Origin: JBBQKP01 sp038326995
Lineage (GTDB): Bacteria; Planctomycetota; Phycisphaerae; Tepidisphaerales; Tepidisphaeraceae
Assembly (NCBI GenBank): GCA_038326995.1
Contig: JBBQKP010000036.1
Location: 1 to 22,158, forward strand
DNA: 22,158 bases
Direction of reading: 5' to 3'
In this document: piece after piece, positions 21,470-22,158 of the stretch
How the letters are laid out: every line of letters begins with the position of its first letter
How positions within the stretch are numbered: position 1 is the stretch's first letter
The notes under the pieces: generated by a model
The model's database searches: none
What the model saw: only the letters and a program-made list of their open reading frames with translations
Told to the model about the DNA's origin: nothing
Translations under genes and position numbers: made by a program

Positions 21470-22158
21470 ATGGATATTTCAATCGATACAACAAATCACC
21501 AGACCAAAGATCCTATTCCTGCTCAACATTTCCGAACTTGCAAAAGCGCAAACACCCGCGTCGTCGGCATTCACTTCGCCGGCCAGACGTTTCGTGCCCT
21601 GCCCGATCGCGCTTTGTTCTGGGAACACCGCTCGACACTGATCGTCGCAGACCTTCACTTCGGCAAGGCGGGAACATTTCGCGAGCTCGGCCTGCCCATA
21701 CCCGCCGGCACCACGCGCCACGACCTCGATCGACTCTCTCTGCTCCTCGCCTCTACCGGCGCGAATCGCCTCATCATCCTGGGCGACCTCTTCCACGCCA
21801 GGGCGGGCATGAACGAAGTCCTCTTTGATCCGATGATCGCCTGGCGAAATCAGCACGCCGACGTCGACATTATTCTGGTCGTCGGCAACCACGACGCCCG
21901 CGCGGGCGATTGGCCTATCGAACTCAACTTGCAAACCACGCACGAGCACACCGAGGCCGGCATCTCCTTCATTCACGACCCCGCCTACAAAACCGAATCG
22001 CCCACCCTTTGCGGCCACATTCACCCCGGCGTTCGCCTGACCGATTTCGACGGCAGCGGCGTCACCGTTCCCGCCTTCGTCGTCGATCGAGCCCACAGTT
22101 CTGACCATAGTTCTGATCATAGCGCCGACCACACCTTCATCCTCCCCGCGTTCGGCCG
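21470..22158 (+). CDS. pdeM: PdeM-type calcineurin-like phosphoesterase (truncated by window end)
   Basis: 229 residues are visible and the frame is open at the right edge. It fits the ligase-associated DNA damage response endonuclease PdeM family of metallophosphoesterases. Metal-site motifs in order: Asp61 and His63 in VADLHFGKAG, Asp106 in ILGDLFHAR, Asn140/His141 in VVGNHDAR, His169 near FIHDP, and His183/His185 in LCGHIHPG. RELGLPIPAGTTRHDLDRL (71-89) is also PdeM-like. In proteobacteria PdeM is encoded with an Lhr-type helicase, ligase and exonuclease; those partners are not in the window. A Ser-Asp-His repeat lies at about 210-221. The start ATG 21470 has only a weak SD and is followed by ~25 polar residues, so a later start is possible. 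Confidence 0.88.
   Translation, partial: MDISIDTTNHQTKDPIPAQHFRTCKSANTRVVGIHFAGQTFRALPDRALFWEHRSTLIVADLHFGKAGTFRELGLPIPAGTTRHDLDRLSLLLASTGANRLIILGDLFHARAGMNEVLFDPMIAWRNQHADVDIILVVGNHDARAGDWPIELNLQTTHEHTEAGISFIHDPAYKTESPTLCGHIHPGVRLTDFDGSGVTVPAFVVDRAHSSDHSSDHSADHTFILPAFG
22097..22132 (+). repeat. Three 12-bp tandem units inside the PdeM-like gene
   Basis: Units 22097-22108, 22109-22120 and a diverged 22121-22132 encode S-S/A-D-H three times. The first two differ by one base. This in-frame expansion adds a His/Asp-rich surface loop just before the last strand. Confidence 0.75.

Overview
The window (about 55% GC by eye) looks like chromosomal DNA of a Planctomycetes-type bacterium, possibly of the Phycisphaerae/Pirellulales kind. 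The support is indirect: a surface-protein start resembling the planctomycete LEPR-XLL signature, lineage-type insertions in ValRS and MiaB, futalosine-pathway menaquinone synthesis (MqnA), and housekeeping genes that mostly lack a Shine-Dalgarno (SD) sequence. No tRNA, rRNA, CRISPR array or insertion sequence was recognised.

Layout. (1) 1-1638 (+) is the 3' part of valS, closed by a strong intrinsic terminator. (2) 1748-11266 (-) is a large block read leftward: a NarL-type response regulator, a PAS-rich hybrid histidine kinase with a C-terminal receiver, a GT4 glycosyltransferase fused to an (alpha/alpha)-barrel-like domain, an overlapping GH130 glycosidase/phosphorylase, and two ferritin-like or four-helix stress proteins (DUF2383, DUF892). 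(3) 11557-15222 (+) is read divergently from the regulator: an entericidin-like lipoprotein, a 55-aa DUF1328 membrane protein, a DUF883 protein, a holin-like membrane protein, an unknown protein and an AI-2E-family permease (the last three joined by ATGA overlaps), then a glycine-zipper protein. (4) 15411-17795 (+) holds the housekeeping genes miaB and mqnA. (5) 17804-19211 (-) holds an unknown ORF and an interrupted LEPR-XLL-like surface protein gene with an in-frame amber codon. (6) 19529-22158 (+) holds an HtrA-type protease, a PD-(D/E)XK nuclease-like protein and a PdeM-type phosphoesterase cut by the window end.

How they may work together. Regions 2 and 3 read as one two-component-controlled envelope/desiccation/osmotic stress island. 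The kinase and regulator sit at the centre. One arm encodes a putative glycan synthesis/turnover pair plus soluble ferritin-like proteins; the other arm encodes many small membrane or envelope proteins. Most island genes have clear SD sequences while the flanking housekeeping genes do not, so the island is either highly inducible or of different ancestry. The link between the glycan pair and the stress proteins is inference from gene order. The most novel leads are this regulator-glycan-membrane island, the amber-interrupted surface gene with a C8/G8 tract upstream, and the HtrA/nuclease-like/PdeM cluster.
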